Notes under the pieces: model-generated
The model's input: only the letters and a program-made list of their open reading frames with translations
Database searches by the model: none
Told to the model about the DNA's origin: nothing
Source of the DNA: Diadema setosum
Lineage: Eukaryota > Echinodermata > Echinoidea > Diadematoida > Diadematidae
Length of the DNA: 64,000 nucleotides
Assembly: GCF_964275005.1 (NCBI RefSeq)
Contig: NC_092706.1
Location: 26,756,942-26,820,941, forward strand
Reading direction: 5' to 3'
Part shown: positions 1 through 11,960 of the stretch, one piece after another
How the letters are laid out: the number at the start of each line of letters is the position of its first letter
Position numbering within the stretch: the stretch's first letter is position 1
Position numbers and translations under genes: made by a program

Positions 1-212
1 GTTCGCCTAGTGTTCAATAGGGACGTTCTGTTCCCAGTGTTTACAAATTGTTAACTGTTTTTATAGTTGTCCACGGTTGGACGTGATTTCCCCCTGTTTG
101 TGGGATGTTTTAAGTAGACATAGTTTAAGGCGATTTAAATGGGATTTAATTTGGGTTTGTTAATCACAGTACGGGGGCTCCTCCTATTTAATAAAACGGG
201 GGAGACTGTAGT

Positions 213-573
213 GGGATTTGGTTTGGGGGATGGTTGGTTTTAACTTCCCCTCCTATCTAATGTACCTCACGACCTTAACCAGACCCGGACTGTGACTTTA
301 ACATGACTAGGGGGTCACCTGACTGACACATCCAACTTTATATCAGGTGACAATTGACCCCCACGACCTTGACTTGACGCTGAATGGACTCACGGATTAG
401 GAAGGAAACAACTACAAGGCATACACCTGTATAAATCTACCTGAATCCAGTCCATCGTCAGCCTGGCGTAGTCAGCAAGTATTTTACGCCGTGAAGTGGA
501 CACTACTCCCACTTTATTACCTACCGTACCACACTAACTTAACTTTTAATAGATCTAACGTTAGTCCTAACGT
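213..573 (+). mobile_element. possible Ty3/Gypsy-type LTR fragment
   Basis: A purine-rich tract at about 201-212 directly precedes a segment that starts TGTAGTGGGA, holds a TATAAATC box near 431, and could end in ACA near 573. This looks like the polypurine tract and 3' LTR of an old LTR retroelement whose interior would lie to the left of the window. No second LTR and no protein domain are visible, so the family is a guess and the right end is uncertain. The element is a fragment and looks inactive. Confidence 0.25.
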
Positions 574-1029
574 TACAATAATGTACTCTAGCGTTTAATA
601 GCTATTCGAATAGGTTCTAACGTTAGTAGGACCCTACTCCTAGTCCTAACGTTAGTCCTACGATCTATTATGGGTAGGTTCTCGATCTAGTCTATTAGGC
701 CTACTAGTAACAGAACTCTATGCCAAATCGACCTCATCTGCAGGCTCTACCCTCTAGTCCTGCGTTGAGTTCTTGGTCTAGTCTTCAGGTTATTTTCATC
801 GTAAAGTTTAGACTAACGTATATGTAATACTAGGTAGTAGTAGTATTTCTAACATTTAGATCTCGAGTCTCTTCTAAGTGTACAAGGACCGTGGATCTAG
901 TACGTAGTAGGCGTATCTCGTGTGTAGCGTAGTTTAAAATACACGCGTGTGGCCGGCAAGCTAGCTGCTGTACGTATCCAGGCAGCCACTCGTTTTGTGC
1001 CATTGGCATTGATCTGTGTGCTGGTACCC
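574..1029. other. unrecognised AACGTTAG / TAGGCCTA-rich sequence
   Basis: Repeated short motifs such as CTAACGTTAG and TAGGCCTACTA occur here. No ORF of note, RNA gene or element ends are visible. Confidence 0.4.
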
Positions 1030-1236
1030 TTATCAGTCATCGTTAGACTCGATTTAAACTCGAAATAAACCTCCTCCAGGGTAGGTTTAATTTAAACCCA
1101 ATTTAGACCACAGCTGGACATAGTAGAATACAAATTAAACCTGGGTTTAAACCTGGGTCTAAACTGATGGTTTAAACTCAGGTTTAAACCCCAAAAACCC
1201 ACTTTAGACCCAGGCGTGGGTTTAAACTCGGGTCTA
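1030..1236. repeat. TTTAAACC palindromic short-motif cluster
   Basis: GGGTTTAAACC-like and GGGTCTAAACC-like motifs recur about a dozen times in 200 bp in both orientations, several being near-perfect palindromes around TTTAAA. The spacing is irregular, so this is a degenerate minisatellite and not a clean tandem array. No coding potential is seen. Confidence 0.55.
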
Positions 1237-1880
1237 AGTTTTTAGCAGAATACGGTGTTATAGTTTTGTCATGAAAAGGGGGTTTTCACTAATAACACCG
1301 TATCGGTGTTTAGTTGTCCACCAGAGAAAGTCACGTGTTCACAGTCCGATGATCTCATTGGTTACACATGCCAATGCCTGAAATTTGTTGCTATGGCGCG
1401 GAGTCATCAACGTTTGTCATCGCGATAGTCAGGTTTTCGATGTCGTCTGGGGCTAAAAATGACATTGAATCTTTGATGGTGACTTTGCTAAGTCTGTCAG
1501 CGGGGATAAGTATCTTTTAAGGTAATTATTTCCTGTACCAGTTATTTTCTATCATAAACGATGTGCATGATTTTCACGGATTTCATCGCATATTATAGAC
1601 AACTTTGTCTTTGCACGCACGTAATACTATAGTATACTATGAAGCGCAGCATACTAAGTATGGTAGGGGTCCAACCCACCGACCGGGTCCATAACGACCG
1701 ACCGCGCATTATAATGGCATTGCGCGTACAGAAAGAAAATGTACGCATGGGACTACGCGCAACGGTGTTCGATTCTTCACTGGGCTACGCTACCGAGTAA
1801 AATGTGGCGAAAACAACTAAGTATTCCCTCTAAATTACCGAAATTTAGCAAAATCGAATAAGGTTTATCGTGTAACTACC
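1237..1880. other. no recognisable feature
   Basis: CpG-containing sequence with no convincing ORF or repeat. Confidence 0.4.
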
Positions 1881-2443
1881 TGTATAGTAGCCCTACTACA
1901 TATCGACCACCCTTATTGAAACCGACCGCGTATAATTCGCGCACTGAACACTTAGTACGCACTTCTCTGCGCGCAAAGTACATAAAAATGGATTGGCTTT
2001 GAATGTAGATTAGGATGGTGTGGGAAAACGCGATAATTCACTGTTCATTAATGGTTTTAATCAAGGACAAAATTTCGAATGAATATTTTCACCGAATCGT
2101 AATGACAGCACAATGTAATGTCTATGGAAGTTTCTAAAAGGCTTCTAAAAAGCTTCGTACAACACGGTGTTCAATACAACTCGGTTTACGTGCATTGTCA
2201 ATGCAAAATCAGCGGTCGATCCTAAAAACGCGATTTACCGCGGGGAGCTGAAACGAGGCCACGCAAGTTCGTCGGCGATATTTTTGCGCTGAAACTTCGA
2301 ATCGAAGAGGGAATAACGGCATTTGATAGAGCTGGATTTTCTCAATCACGTAGGTCAAGTTTTTTACGTGAATTTCAGTGTTAAATATTCTTATCAAGCA
2401 AATAAACATTAGGCGGTCGATTAGTAGTAGGTCCAACCCTACA
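1881..2443 (+). repeat. direct repeat copy 1 (563 bp)
   Basis: This block recurs at 3611-4181 in the same orientation. By eye there are about five substitutions and one 8-base indel near the left end, so identity is about 99% outside the indel. Both copies begin TGTATAGTAG and end CCCTACA, which are LTR-like TG...CA ends. However, no primer-binding site follows copy 1, no polypurine tract precedes copy 2, and the outer flanks do not match. A recent segmental duplication or a small non-coding element are the alternatives. The 75-codon minus-strand ORF in both copies shows no recognisable domain. Confidence 0.85.
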
Positions 2444-3610
2444 TATAACTAGGCCTACCTTTGCTGGCTCGTTGTTAGATGTAGAGTATCCTTCCGTAAT
2501 AAATTTGACGATTTTGACCGCAAAATTGTCACCGCCGCTTGTACGATCGTGCACACACGTTACACATACACATGACATAAACATTTTGTCGCCCGCTACG
2601 ACCGTACGAGTTGATGCAGAAACGAGAAATGAATGTGAAAAAACAAACCGACTCATCTAATTTATTTCAATTACCATGTACGATGAAAAGTTTCCTAATG
2701 AAAATCAAGTCAAATTCATCAAACAGTCCTTCAAAAGTAATATCGAAGGATTCAAAATATATTCAAATATTATTGGGGAAAACAATTACGACTAGAAAAA
2801 AAACAGCAGCTTGTCGAAAAAACGCGTTTAAGTACGCTTTATACGTATTGTCAATAGAGGGCGGGGTGGTCGGTCGATATGAGCCCGGCAACTGAGTGCG
2901 GAAAAAATGACACCCCACGCGTTCGAAGCCGCCATCTAGTAGCGCGTACCTCAGATCGCATTTTCAGTGCGCGCTTGTGAATCCGGAGTATTTTCTCCAC
3001 ACGTGAGTAAAATTTCAGGCAAATTGTGAGATTTTTCACGTTTCTGTTGATAGAAAAACGTTAGGTGTCCGATATTATGAACACCCAACCATACATGTAG
3101 CCTATAGTGTTTGCCATACATAATAGGCCATAACACCAACGCGCTGCAGCGGTGCATTGAGTCCGAATTTCGCTGAGGGTTCCTTTGTCCAATAATTGCA
3201 TTTTAAAAATATCATCAAATTTTAAATATAAAAGGTTCCGTGGCATTTTGTATTGTTATTGATGTAGTTTTCTCACCTCTGAGGCTCTGGTGCAGATCTT
3301 TGTTAGCGCGCAAATCATTACCCGCTACTGACGTGCACGAAGACGAAGTTCGAACAATGTTTGTGTGTACATGTTCGTAGGTTTGTACATGTTCGTAGGT
3401 ATACTGGTAGGCCCCTAGGCCTACTATATTTTTTGTAGGGCCTACTGTAACTGTTCTAGGTCTAAACTGTTAGGTTTAAATTAGTACTAGGTACTAGTAG
3501 CAAATATCGCTCTAAAAAGAGCGTAAATACCCGATTAAAGGGGCTGGGTGGGGGGTTCTCCCGACCCGATTTCATCACAACAGGTTACGTGATGTTTTCA
3601 GTAGCTACAG
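2444..3610. other. spacer between the direct repeats, no recognised gene
   Basis: 1.17 kb of apparently single-copy sequence lies between the two near-identical copies. Only short ORFs of fewer than 100 codons are present and none resembles a known domain. Confidence 0.5.
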
Positions 3611-4181
3611 TGTATAGTAGCCCTACTACAATTGTACATATCGACCACCCTTATTGAAACCGACCGCGTATAATTCGCGCACTGAACACTTAGTACGCAC
3701 TTTTCTGCGCGCAAAGCACATAAAAATGGATTGGCTTTGAATGTAGATTAGGATGGTGTGGGAAAACGCGATAATTCACTGTTCATTAATGGTTTTAATC
3801 AAGGACAAAATTTCGAATGAATATTTTCACCGAATCGTAATGACAGCACAATGTAATGTCTATGGAAGTTTCTAAAAGGCTTCTAAAAAGCTTCGTACAA
3901 CACGGTGTTCAATACAACTCGGTTTACGTGCATTGTCAATGCAAAATCAGCGGTCGATCCTAAAAACGCGATTTACCGCGGGGAGCTGAAACGAGGCCAC
4001 GCAAGTTCGTCGGCGATATTTTTGCACTGAAACTTCGAATCGAAAAGGGAACAACGGCATTTGATAGAGCTGGATTTTCTCAATCACGTAGGTCAAGTTT
4101 TTTACGTGAATTTCAGTGTTAAATATTCTTATCAAGCAAATAAACATTAGGCGGTCGATTAGTAGTAGGTCCAACCCTACA
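3611..4181 (+). repeat. direct repeat copy 2 (571 bp)
   Basis: Second copy of the block at 1881-2443, offset by 1730 bases at the left end and 1738 at the right because of an extra 8 bases (about 3631-3638). The near identity implies recent duplication, recent gene conversion, or an assembly artefact. Confidence 0.85.
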
Positions 4182-5199
4182 CGTAGGAACGTAGGGGCCT
4201 ATATAGGACGCTAGTGTTTGCGCGTGGATCTTACGTTAGAATCTACTAACTAGTTTCTAATATGAGTTCTACTATTTATGAGTTTGCTAACCGCTTACAA
4301 ATTTACATTATATAAGAATATGCTCTTATAAAGTTGATGACGTCACATGCATGTAAAACCGGTATTTCCACCGAGTCCATGTTAAGACTCTAGATCTAAA
4401 GGTGCGAGTTCAAGGGTAGCGAGAAACAGAATCACAGCCCATATTAATAACTGATGGCAGTTGTTCTCTGTCTGAGAACTGATCCTAAATTTCACAAATG
4501 AGTCAAAATGGAATACATGTATCATCGCTTTTTTTCATGATTCAGGTGAGGGAATATACGTCTACTTTGATGGTAGTATTTGTTGAAATAATCTCTTGAA
4601 AAAAAAAAAAATCCCTTCTGGAATATGCCTCTTCCCCATAATTATGTTATTGTGCCACACTTAATGATATTGGCAATAGTGCACTTGAGAATCTTGAAAA
4701 TGACAGAATTGCAAAAAGACCTTTTATTATCTATCTAAAAAACCTTGAAAATGAGAGTAGATCAATTGCAAAATGGCATTTGACTTTTTCCATTTCTCCT
4801 CAAATAATATTTGCATAAATGTACACTGCATAAAGATGATGAATACCTGGAAGCAGGATATTATTGCCCCCCCCCCTCCCCCCCCTGGTGGCTAATTAAA
4901 ACGAACTTGAAATTATGAGCATATCTCAAGTAGGTATATATAACAGAATCACCGACTGAATTAATCTGAAGCCACCTGAACAAAACCCTTTGTTTTCTGC
5001 AGTTCTGATCAAATCTTTCATGCACACAAGATAAATCTGTTTCATGCACTTGTATACAGTAAATACACTAGTGCAGTTATGTGGATGTTCAGTACTTTGA
5101 ATCCTAAGCCAGTGCATCACACCTTGCGCACCAGTTTGGCAGTTTGCGGACTTGTAGCCACTTGATAATTATGTATGTTCATGGTCCTTCCACTTGCAG
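4182..5199. other. no recognisable feature
   Basis: AT-rich sequence with a C-run near 4867. No supported gene or repeat. Confidence 0.4.
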
Positions 5200-5375
5200 G
5201 TTGAACAGTACTTCTCACTCCTTCTCCCAGGCAACGATGCCAAGCTTTTTTGAGCAGTGGCCAGTTTTTGGTGGAAGGTCTTGTCAAGCTAGCAAGAGGA
5301 AAGCCTTCAGAAACCACAGTCAAGCTGTTGAGATTGCTGGGAGAACACATGCGGAAAACTGATGTGGATTCATGA
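5200..5375 (+). CDS. possible terminal coding exon of an unidentified gene, with a frame break at a T-run
   Basis: A good acceptor (pyrimidines then CTTGCAG) ends at 5199. Reading from 5200 gives VEQYFSLLLPGNDAKLF and then a stop directly after a run of six T at 5246-5251. In another frame the reading continues, with LVKLARGKPSETT followed by VKLLRLLGEH and a TGA at 5373-5375. The amphipathic leucine-rich character is protein-like, possibly helical repeat, but I do not recognise the family. No upstream exon was found in the 1 kb before it. It may be a chance ORF, an exon of a gene starting outside this region, or a pseudogene fragment. Confidence 0.3.
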
Positions 5376-8009
5376 GACTTGGAGCAATCATCAAATAGTG
5401 TACCACCAGACCTGGTAGCAGTCAGGGTATGCACAATACTATAGGTTTTGAAAGCCCCTTTTTTATGTTCTAGATGTCTATCCATCCAATATCGTTTCTT
5501 GTGTATCATGCCGCAAGTTGAAAACAATCATCTGTGAATGAAACTTGGTAAGGCTATGTAAATCCAGGGGGCGTTCCACAAAACTTGTCATTGGTGACAA
5601 CTGTTATAAGTAGCTGAAATCTTTGCATCTGACAATACATTTTATCAAACGTTTCCCTGGAGTCGATGAGGGTCATGAGGTCAATAATCAAGGGTCAGGA
5701 GCCCTTCATTATGAAAAAAAAATGCAGGAAGTGACTTTGATTTTTCAAAGGCAGATGAATGGATTTCACCAAACTCAATTGTAACATAAAAGTTCACAGT
5801 CACAAATCAATATGTAATGTAATTTTGTTATTTTGGAGATGCTGCTGCTTTTTTCTTGGTTTTTTTTAAGAAGTCACACAACAACCCATGGGTTCATCCT
5901 ACATGAAGGATCATATGTTTTACTTAATGCTCCCTGATTATGCAGTGCAATTCACTGATAATTTCTGTTGATACCTGGATACTTTGTTAAGGAGTCGTAG
6001 AATATATTGTATATAACATGCATTTCTTACAACACAGCATAGAATGTAAGTAACCTGCAAATCCTTCTTGTACTCTATCTGCTTCCACCTGTGAACCAGG
6101 GCGCAAGGATTGTGCAAGATTGCTGTGGCTTTGGCTATAGACTACCTTATCCGATTTCAAAAGGTAAGTCTACATGACTATAAGGTTTGTTCAAATATGA
6201 TGCGACAAACCCCCTGACATTTTTAGTGTTCAGATATCGTGGGGCACCGAACCACGCCACTTTCATTATGTTAATGAATGCACATGACTAAAAAAAAAAA
6301 AAAAAATAAGATAAAGACAAACTCATGACATTGTATCTTCACTTACTTTTGAGCTTGATTGCACCATAACATCTTGCCACTGTGTGGCAAAATATATTCC
6401 TCTTGCCTCAGTGTTTTTGTTTTGTTTTGTTGCATTTTGATCTGTTTATTTGTTTGTTTTTTACCATCTCATATCGCATTGATTTGTGCACTAAAATGTT
6501 GCCGGAGTTTGACTCATCATATCTGAACAAGCCTTTATGAGTCATTTTGGACAGGCAATTAGAACTCACAGTACTTTGGTATTCTGAAAATGAAATTGAT
6601 TTTTAGAAGTTTAATTGATTTTGCATTTTCTACTTTCTATGATCTGTTTTTGTATTAGAAAAGAAATTAGAGGTCAAGGGAAATTTTCTGGGTTTTTTTT
6701 TTGTGTTGTTGGACTATGTAATTTATTAAGATCACTTGCTTTTCAATGTTTCACAGGTTAACTTTTTTTTTTGGATGTAGTGAATATTTTTGCGCACTTG
6801 CCTTTGTCAGGGTTATGTCCTCATGTCGACGAGAACTTTACTCATGAATGCTTCAAAGTCGATCCTTGAACTTTAAAGATTGTCTTCCCCATATGTAGGC
6901 TAAAATTTTGAAGTTGCTTTTTGATCAGTCACGAATAAGAGAAAAGTGATAAATTTCAAAGCTTCTTTAAGAAAAAATAGGTATAAGTGAGTTTTAGTTG
7001 TGAAATTATAGTGATCTTTAAGTAAAATGGAATAAGATCCATTTATTATCCTCTGCCAAGAAGTGGTGCCTGAATTGTTATGGTTTTGAGTAGTCCATCC
7101 CTCCGTGTGTGTGATAGCTTGAAATCTGTTAAAATAATCATAAATGTGAATAAAATGTGTTAAGCCTATGTATGACTGAGTCTATCAAATTGCATTATGG
7201 AATCGAAATAAAGGTCACAGTCAAATTTGTCTAGTTTTTATTTGTAATAGATTCATACGATGTCTGTTTGTTTTTCATTGTTTCCTTACATTTTCAGCCT
7301 GATGCTAGTTTTGATCACCACTTGAAGAGGGAAAGCAGAAGAAGATGCAGCTCTTGATGCAGCTTGCTTGCTTGAAGATCAGAAGATGCAGCTTGCTTGA
7401 CAGAGGACGTCAGAAGGATAACATACATGTGTACCAATATTACTTCATTGTTGACCACTTGGTACTACCCTGCCCTGGTGATATCATTCAGAGTGACTTC
7501 GACACATTGTTCAAAGCACATTAAATATGTGTTTTGTCTACGGTATGCAAAACCTCTCATCAACCTTTGGACATTTGGAATTACCCCGAGTTCGTGAACC
7601 GAGATCTAAACTTTCAAATAGATAATGAAGTGATGCATTCTTTAGGAGTTCCCACTGAAACTGTTTTTTTTTTTCACTGTTTGCCATACGAACATGGACT
7701 GAGTGATGGACAAACAATAAATTGCGCCCAGGGGGCCTGTGTACGGACATAATTTGATTCGTTCAATGGTTTTAGAAGACACTTGACGAATCATCATTGT
7801 GACAATGAAACTGTGAAGATACTCCAAGTCCAGTTCTATGGAGGAACCGAGATAGAGACTGATGATACAAGTTGTATACAGTTGATGAAGCAGTACTCTC
7901 CATTAGTCGATGACAGTTTTTGATGAGGAGGTGATTACCTTTAGTCCAGGGGACATTGAACAACGACCTTGTAATTTTTACATGTCCTAGTTTACATGTG
8001 TCAGTATGG
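5376..8009. other. no recognised gene; possible non-coding transcript features
   Basis: This 2.6 kb stretch has only short ORFs. An acceptor-like CAG at about 6100 and a GTAAGT donor at about 6161 could bound a 61 bp exon, and another acceptor-like site lies near 7298. A repeated GATGCAGCTTGCTTG motif occurs at about 7355-7400. AATAAA hexamers occur at about 7208 and 8042. This could be 3' UTR or lncRNA, but the sequence alone does not establish it. Confidence 0.3.
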
Positions 8010-8900
8010 AATAATGCATTACCATGGTAACATCAAATTTTAATAAAGATTACAAATACAGAATGTGGATCAAGCTACTCAGTTTTAAATCAATTCTGTT
8101 GAAATTCGATTGTCCAGAAATCTGTTGCCATGGCAATTGCAGTTTTTAAACAAATCCTACAAAATTGTGTGGATCACGCTGCTCTCTTAGTTTCTTTTTT
8201 TTTTTAGCATTTAAATTTGAATTTGATACATATGGTCACTATGATAATATGTTATCGTGCAAGACACTTTTTGTGGGGGTTATAAATCCGTTTCCATGGC
8301 AACAGCATCTTACCTTGAGATATGACACCTATATATTGTGACAAGATAAATTCTAGATGTGCAAAACACTTTTCTCGTCAATGTTAAACAATGCGTTGCC
8401 ATGCTAACTTTTTTTTTTAATACAAAGCAATCGAAGATATCGTGATTGACTCATAACTCCCTCATGTTTTAGGCATTTGACTTGAAATTTGGCACGTGAC
8501 CACTGTACTGTAGTGTGCTAATGTGCAAATGTCATCTTTTGTATCGGTCAAAGAAAGTGTTATCATGGCAGTGACATTTTCAAATTAAAAACTTACACAA
8601 CAGTTGATTATGCAATCTCCCTCAGTTTCTGAGCATCTGGCCTGAAATATTGCACAGAGTGCTAATGTAATGGCAACCATCTTTTAAAATGAAAATCAAA
8701 CAAAAAATACTGTGAATTGGGTGAGTTCCCTCAGTTTTCTAGCATTTGACTTGAGGTTTCGATCATGTAACCAGTGTAATCTTAAAATGAGTCGCACACT
8801 GATCTCACTGTTGAGTAATCTTGCTATGGTAACAACTTTTGTTACATTGTACTTTTTTTTCAACAAAAGGCATACAAGAATATCATGAATTTAGCTAACT
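8010..8900. repeat. degenerate repeat family with GCCATGGCAAC core
   Basis: Loosely repeated units of about 130-150 bp share a GTTGCCATGGCAAC-like palindromic core, an A/T-rich run, and phrases such as CTCCCTCAGTTTTAGCATTTG. Examples lie near 8125, 8295, 8400, 8570 and 8825. The units are too diverged to set exact boundaries. No coding potential is seen. Confidence 0.5.
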
Positions 8901-9173
8901 CTCTAAGTTTTAGGTGGGGGGTATCAATTACATCCAGTTCGAGTTGAAAATATTGGCCCAAGAAGGCCTTATGTGTGTCATTTGAATATTTAAATGATCC
9001 GAATTTCACATGCTTGTATCATCACTTTCAATAGCATTGATCAAAAGAAAGAGTATAATTTTTTTTTATGTTAACATTTTACAACCAGACTGGATGATCT
9101 ATGTTGAATATTTGAATTATACAGCTGAGTAGGCTATTCAATTTGAACATTTGAATGATAGAGCCAAGAAGAT

Positions 9174-9423
9174 ATGAAGAGTTTGTTTGCAAAAACCGAT
9201 AAGTCCATATTTGTCAAATGGAGTTATTTGCGATTAAAGGTCAAGAAAAATAAAGAGAATAATAAGAAAATTTTTGCTTCTTTTGACCATAACTTAAAAA
9301 ATGTACCTTTATATGTAGTGACCAATATATCATTTAAAAGGTGTTATTTTGTACTTTATGACAGAGACCGCACTTCAAATCTTCAAAAATGGACTTATCG
9401 GTTTTTGCAAACAAACTCTTCAT
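9174..9423. mobile_element. 250 bp MITE with 35 bp perfect terminal inverted repeats
   Basis: The left end (9174-9208) and right end (9389-9423) are perfect inverted repeats of 35 bases starting ATGAAGAGTTTGTTTGC. The interior is AT-rich, and the 91-codon ORF across it is a by-product with no recognisable domain. No clear target duplication adjoins the ends, so the superfamily is not assigned. The perfect ends suggest a young insertion. Confidence 0.85.
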
Positions 9424-9820
9424 TTAATACTAGTATCAATTTCATTTGAAAATTCAACTTGATAGTGCCAAGAAGGCCAAAGGTATTCAGAGTGAGTATT
9501 TAAATTTGATATTTTAGCCTACAATAGCCATAATGTATCTCATTTGCATAGATAAAGAACCAACTGACAGGGTCAAAGGTATTCCATTTTGATACTTATA
9601 TTGTAGAGATGAGGCTTTCATTAAATGTAATAGAATTATTGTGTTTTGTTGTGACAGACAGAATTTATTAAATATTTTGATCAACCTAGTAGCACGTGAC
9701 TGTCTTTCACCTACTTACATTACTGTGTTATTTTGTGCGATTGAATGTGGAGATTGTGAAATGATGTCGAGGTATCGACACTTCAAATTGTTAATAAGTT
9801 GGCATCACTTGGAATTTATT

Positions 9821-10337
9821 TCTCACTCTGAAGCGTTGAATCAACACTTCTGTGGTGTCAAATGAACACCAAATAATGCAAACTTATAACACTTTGAAGT
9901 GTTAGAATAACACCATGACAGGTGTTGGGGTATAGATTCTAACAACAAATAGTGTTGAAGTTACACCGTCATTGGTGTTAAAAGGTGTCAAAAGAACACC
10001 AAAGTGGTGTCAACTTATCAATAATCTAAGCAACACCAAAGCTGGTGTTGGTATATTTTAACACCACGGGTGTTGAACTTACACCATAACTGGTGTTGGG
10101 ATGTCAAATGAACACCATTATGGTGTCAACTTCTTAACACTCTCTTAAGTGTTGAAAAAACATCGAGGCTGGTGTTGGCATATTTTTACACCCTTTAACA
10201 CCCATGGGTGTTGGATATTCTAACACCAGAGACGGTGTTACTTCAACACCAGATGGTGTGGTCCTTTATTGAAGTTCGGCCGGTGTTAGATTCAACACCA
10301 GTGGTGTTAAATCTAACACCACTGTTTTTGCAGTGTA
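9821..10337. mobile_element. fold-back element made of GGTGTT/AACACC minisatellite
   Basis: Motifs AACACC and GGTGTT alternate densely over about 500 bp, so either strand can fold into many small hairpins. The right end (about 10315-10337) is the inverse of a CACTGCAAAAAC terminus. The left end near 9821 starts CACTCTGAAG and is a decayed version. This fits a fold-back element with a minisatellite body. No target duplication is evident. Confidence 0.6.
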
Positions 10338-10960
10338 TAGATAACGATTTATACCAACAGTGCTCAACCCCAACCCCATCCCGGTAGGGACTATAAAAAA
10401 AAAAAGCCCACATGATATGCTTTTTAAAGCACTTAAAGGGGGTCTTTTGAGGGTGATTTAAATGTAATAAAATCATTTTGATAAAGTTTGGCGAGCGAGC
10501 GCAGCGAGCGAGCCGAAATGTTTTGTATTTCAGCTTATACAAAACATGGAGTTTTGTCATTTTTGGTTATCAAATCATCGAATTACAATCTAATCAAGAT
10601 ATAGTGACGGCCTTGCAAATAACGATTTATACCAACAGTGTTCAAACCCAACCCAATCCCGGTAGAGACATAAAAAAATGCCCACCTGATATGCTTTTTC
10701 AAGCACTTAAAAGGGGTCTTTTGAGCGTGATTTAAATGTGATAAATCTTGATGATTTTGGCGAGCGAGCGCAGCGAGCGAGCGGAAAATTTTTATATTTC
10801 AGCTTACAAAACATGGAGTTTTGTCATTTTTGGTTATTAAATCTTATAATTCTAATCAAGATATAGTGACGGCTTCATAGATAACGATTTATACCAACAA
10901 ACTGAGGACTTGAAAAAAATACTCTATTAGTACGAGCGAGTGAGCCGAAATTTGTATATT
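10338..10960 (+). repeat. three-copy tandem repeat with GCGAGCGAGCGCAGCGAGCG motif
   Basis: Units start at about 10336, 10616 and 10876 with ATAACGATTTATACCAACA; the third is partial. Each full unit carries the GAGCGAGC inverted motif near its middle and ends with GTTTTGTCATTTTTGGTTAT and ATATAGTGACGGC. Short ORFs in the units are not conserved and are not treated as genes. Confidence 0.75.
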
Positions 10961-11591
10961 TCTGTGTAGGAAACATTGCACTTATCTCATAGTTAGTTGT
11001 ACTTGCAAATCAGAATGCTGGCACACTGTTGTATGTGGCTTACCCTTTATATAAAATAACAGATCATGCGACAATTGAATCCAAAAGCTTGCTAAACTTA
11101 CAAATCAGTGTGACCATTTTCTGAACATGTTCGCATATATAGGAAGTAAACGTTTACGGGATTCTTCTCTTTAATATGGTTGATAATTCAAGTAATTATT
11201 AAATTTGTTTTTTCGTTTTTGGTGCCCCCAAGGAGTGACGCCCGGGGCACGTGCCCCCCTTGCCCCCCCCCCCCCCTCCTAGATACGCCACGGGGGGGGG
11301 GGCAATGAGGCCTCCTCCAAGAAATTTCCTATACCCCATATTTTCCTTTGCATTCGGATTTTCAAATGATTTGATTACAAAAATGTGAAATCACTAACCG
11401 ATTACAGAATTTTGTTTATTGGATCTATTTCTAGTGTCTACTCATTACATCTCGTTATCCTAGTGTGAGTATACACATCACATTGTCTGTCATCATTCAA
11501 TATTTACTACCATTTATTGCAATTGAACTTTGAATAATCACTCGGTACCCGCTGCATGCTAAGATTAGAACTAACCCTTGCTGTCGTGCAA
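10961..11591. other. no gene; C-rich patch with a transposon-like end at 11225-11300
   Basis: Mostly plain sequence. Around 11225-11300 there are C-runs and a CTAGATACGCCAC motif, which resembles the right end of a hAT-type element, but no matching left end was identified. Confidence 0.35.
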
Positions 11592-11690
11592 AAGCTCGTT
11601 GGTCTAGTGGAGATGACGCCTGTCCGGTGATCAGGAGGTCGTAGGTTCGAATCCTGCTCGAGTACGGTATACGCCCATGATTTTTTATCA
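11592..11690 (+). repeat. tRNA-like sequence, probably a SINE head
   Basis: A perfect-looking Pol III A box (TGGTCTAGTGG, 11600-11610) and B box (GGTTCGAATCC, 11644-11654) are spaced as in tRNA genes. The T stem GTAGG/CCTGC pairs. The acceptor stem has only about five good pairs and the anticodon loop is irregular, which argues against a functional tRNA. A run of six T near 11680 could terminate Pol III. A tRNA-derived SINE or tRNA pseudogene is most likely. Confidence 0.55.
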
Positions 11691-11960
11691 TGGTGTACTA
11701 AAACACTGATCAATCCAGTGCTTATTTACGTCGATGTAGGGCAATCTGCCAATCAGTTGCAATGAAAACATCTCGACGGAAGAATTCCATGAGTTTTAAT
11801 TACTACCATTTAGTTTGTCATTGCTGATGAGCGCCATTAATTAGTACACAGTGAGGCCACGCACGCAGAACGAGAGATGACAAATACAGAAATACAAATA
11901 GTTTCCAGTTCCACTTCGCCCATTATAAAGCAGAAAAAAGTCATGTATGTTGGTGTTTAA

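Noticed and set aside
2209-4174. Duplicated 75-codon minus-strand ORF as a gene
   Set aside because: It is conserved only because the DNA block is duplicated; no domain or coding bias is seen.
5117-5527. 136-codon minus-strand ORF
   Set aside because: It lies opposite a more protein-like plus-strand exon candidate and shows no domain.
11592-11666. Functional tRNA gene
   Set aside because: A and B boxes are good, but the acceptor stem has mismatches and the anticodon loop is irregular, so a SINE or tRNA pseudogene is preferred.
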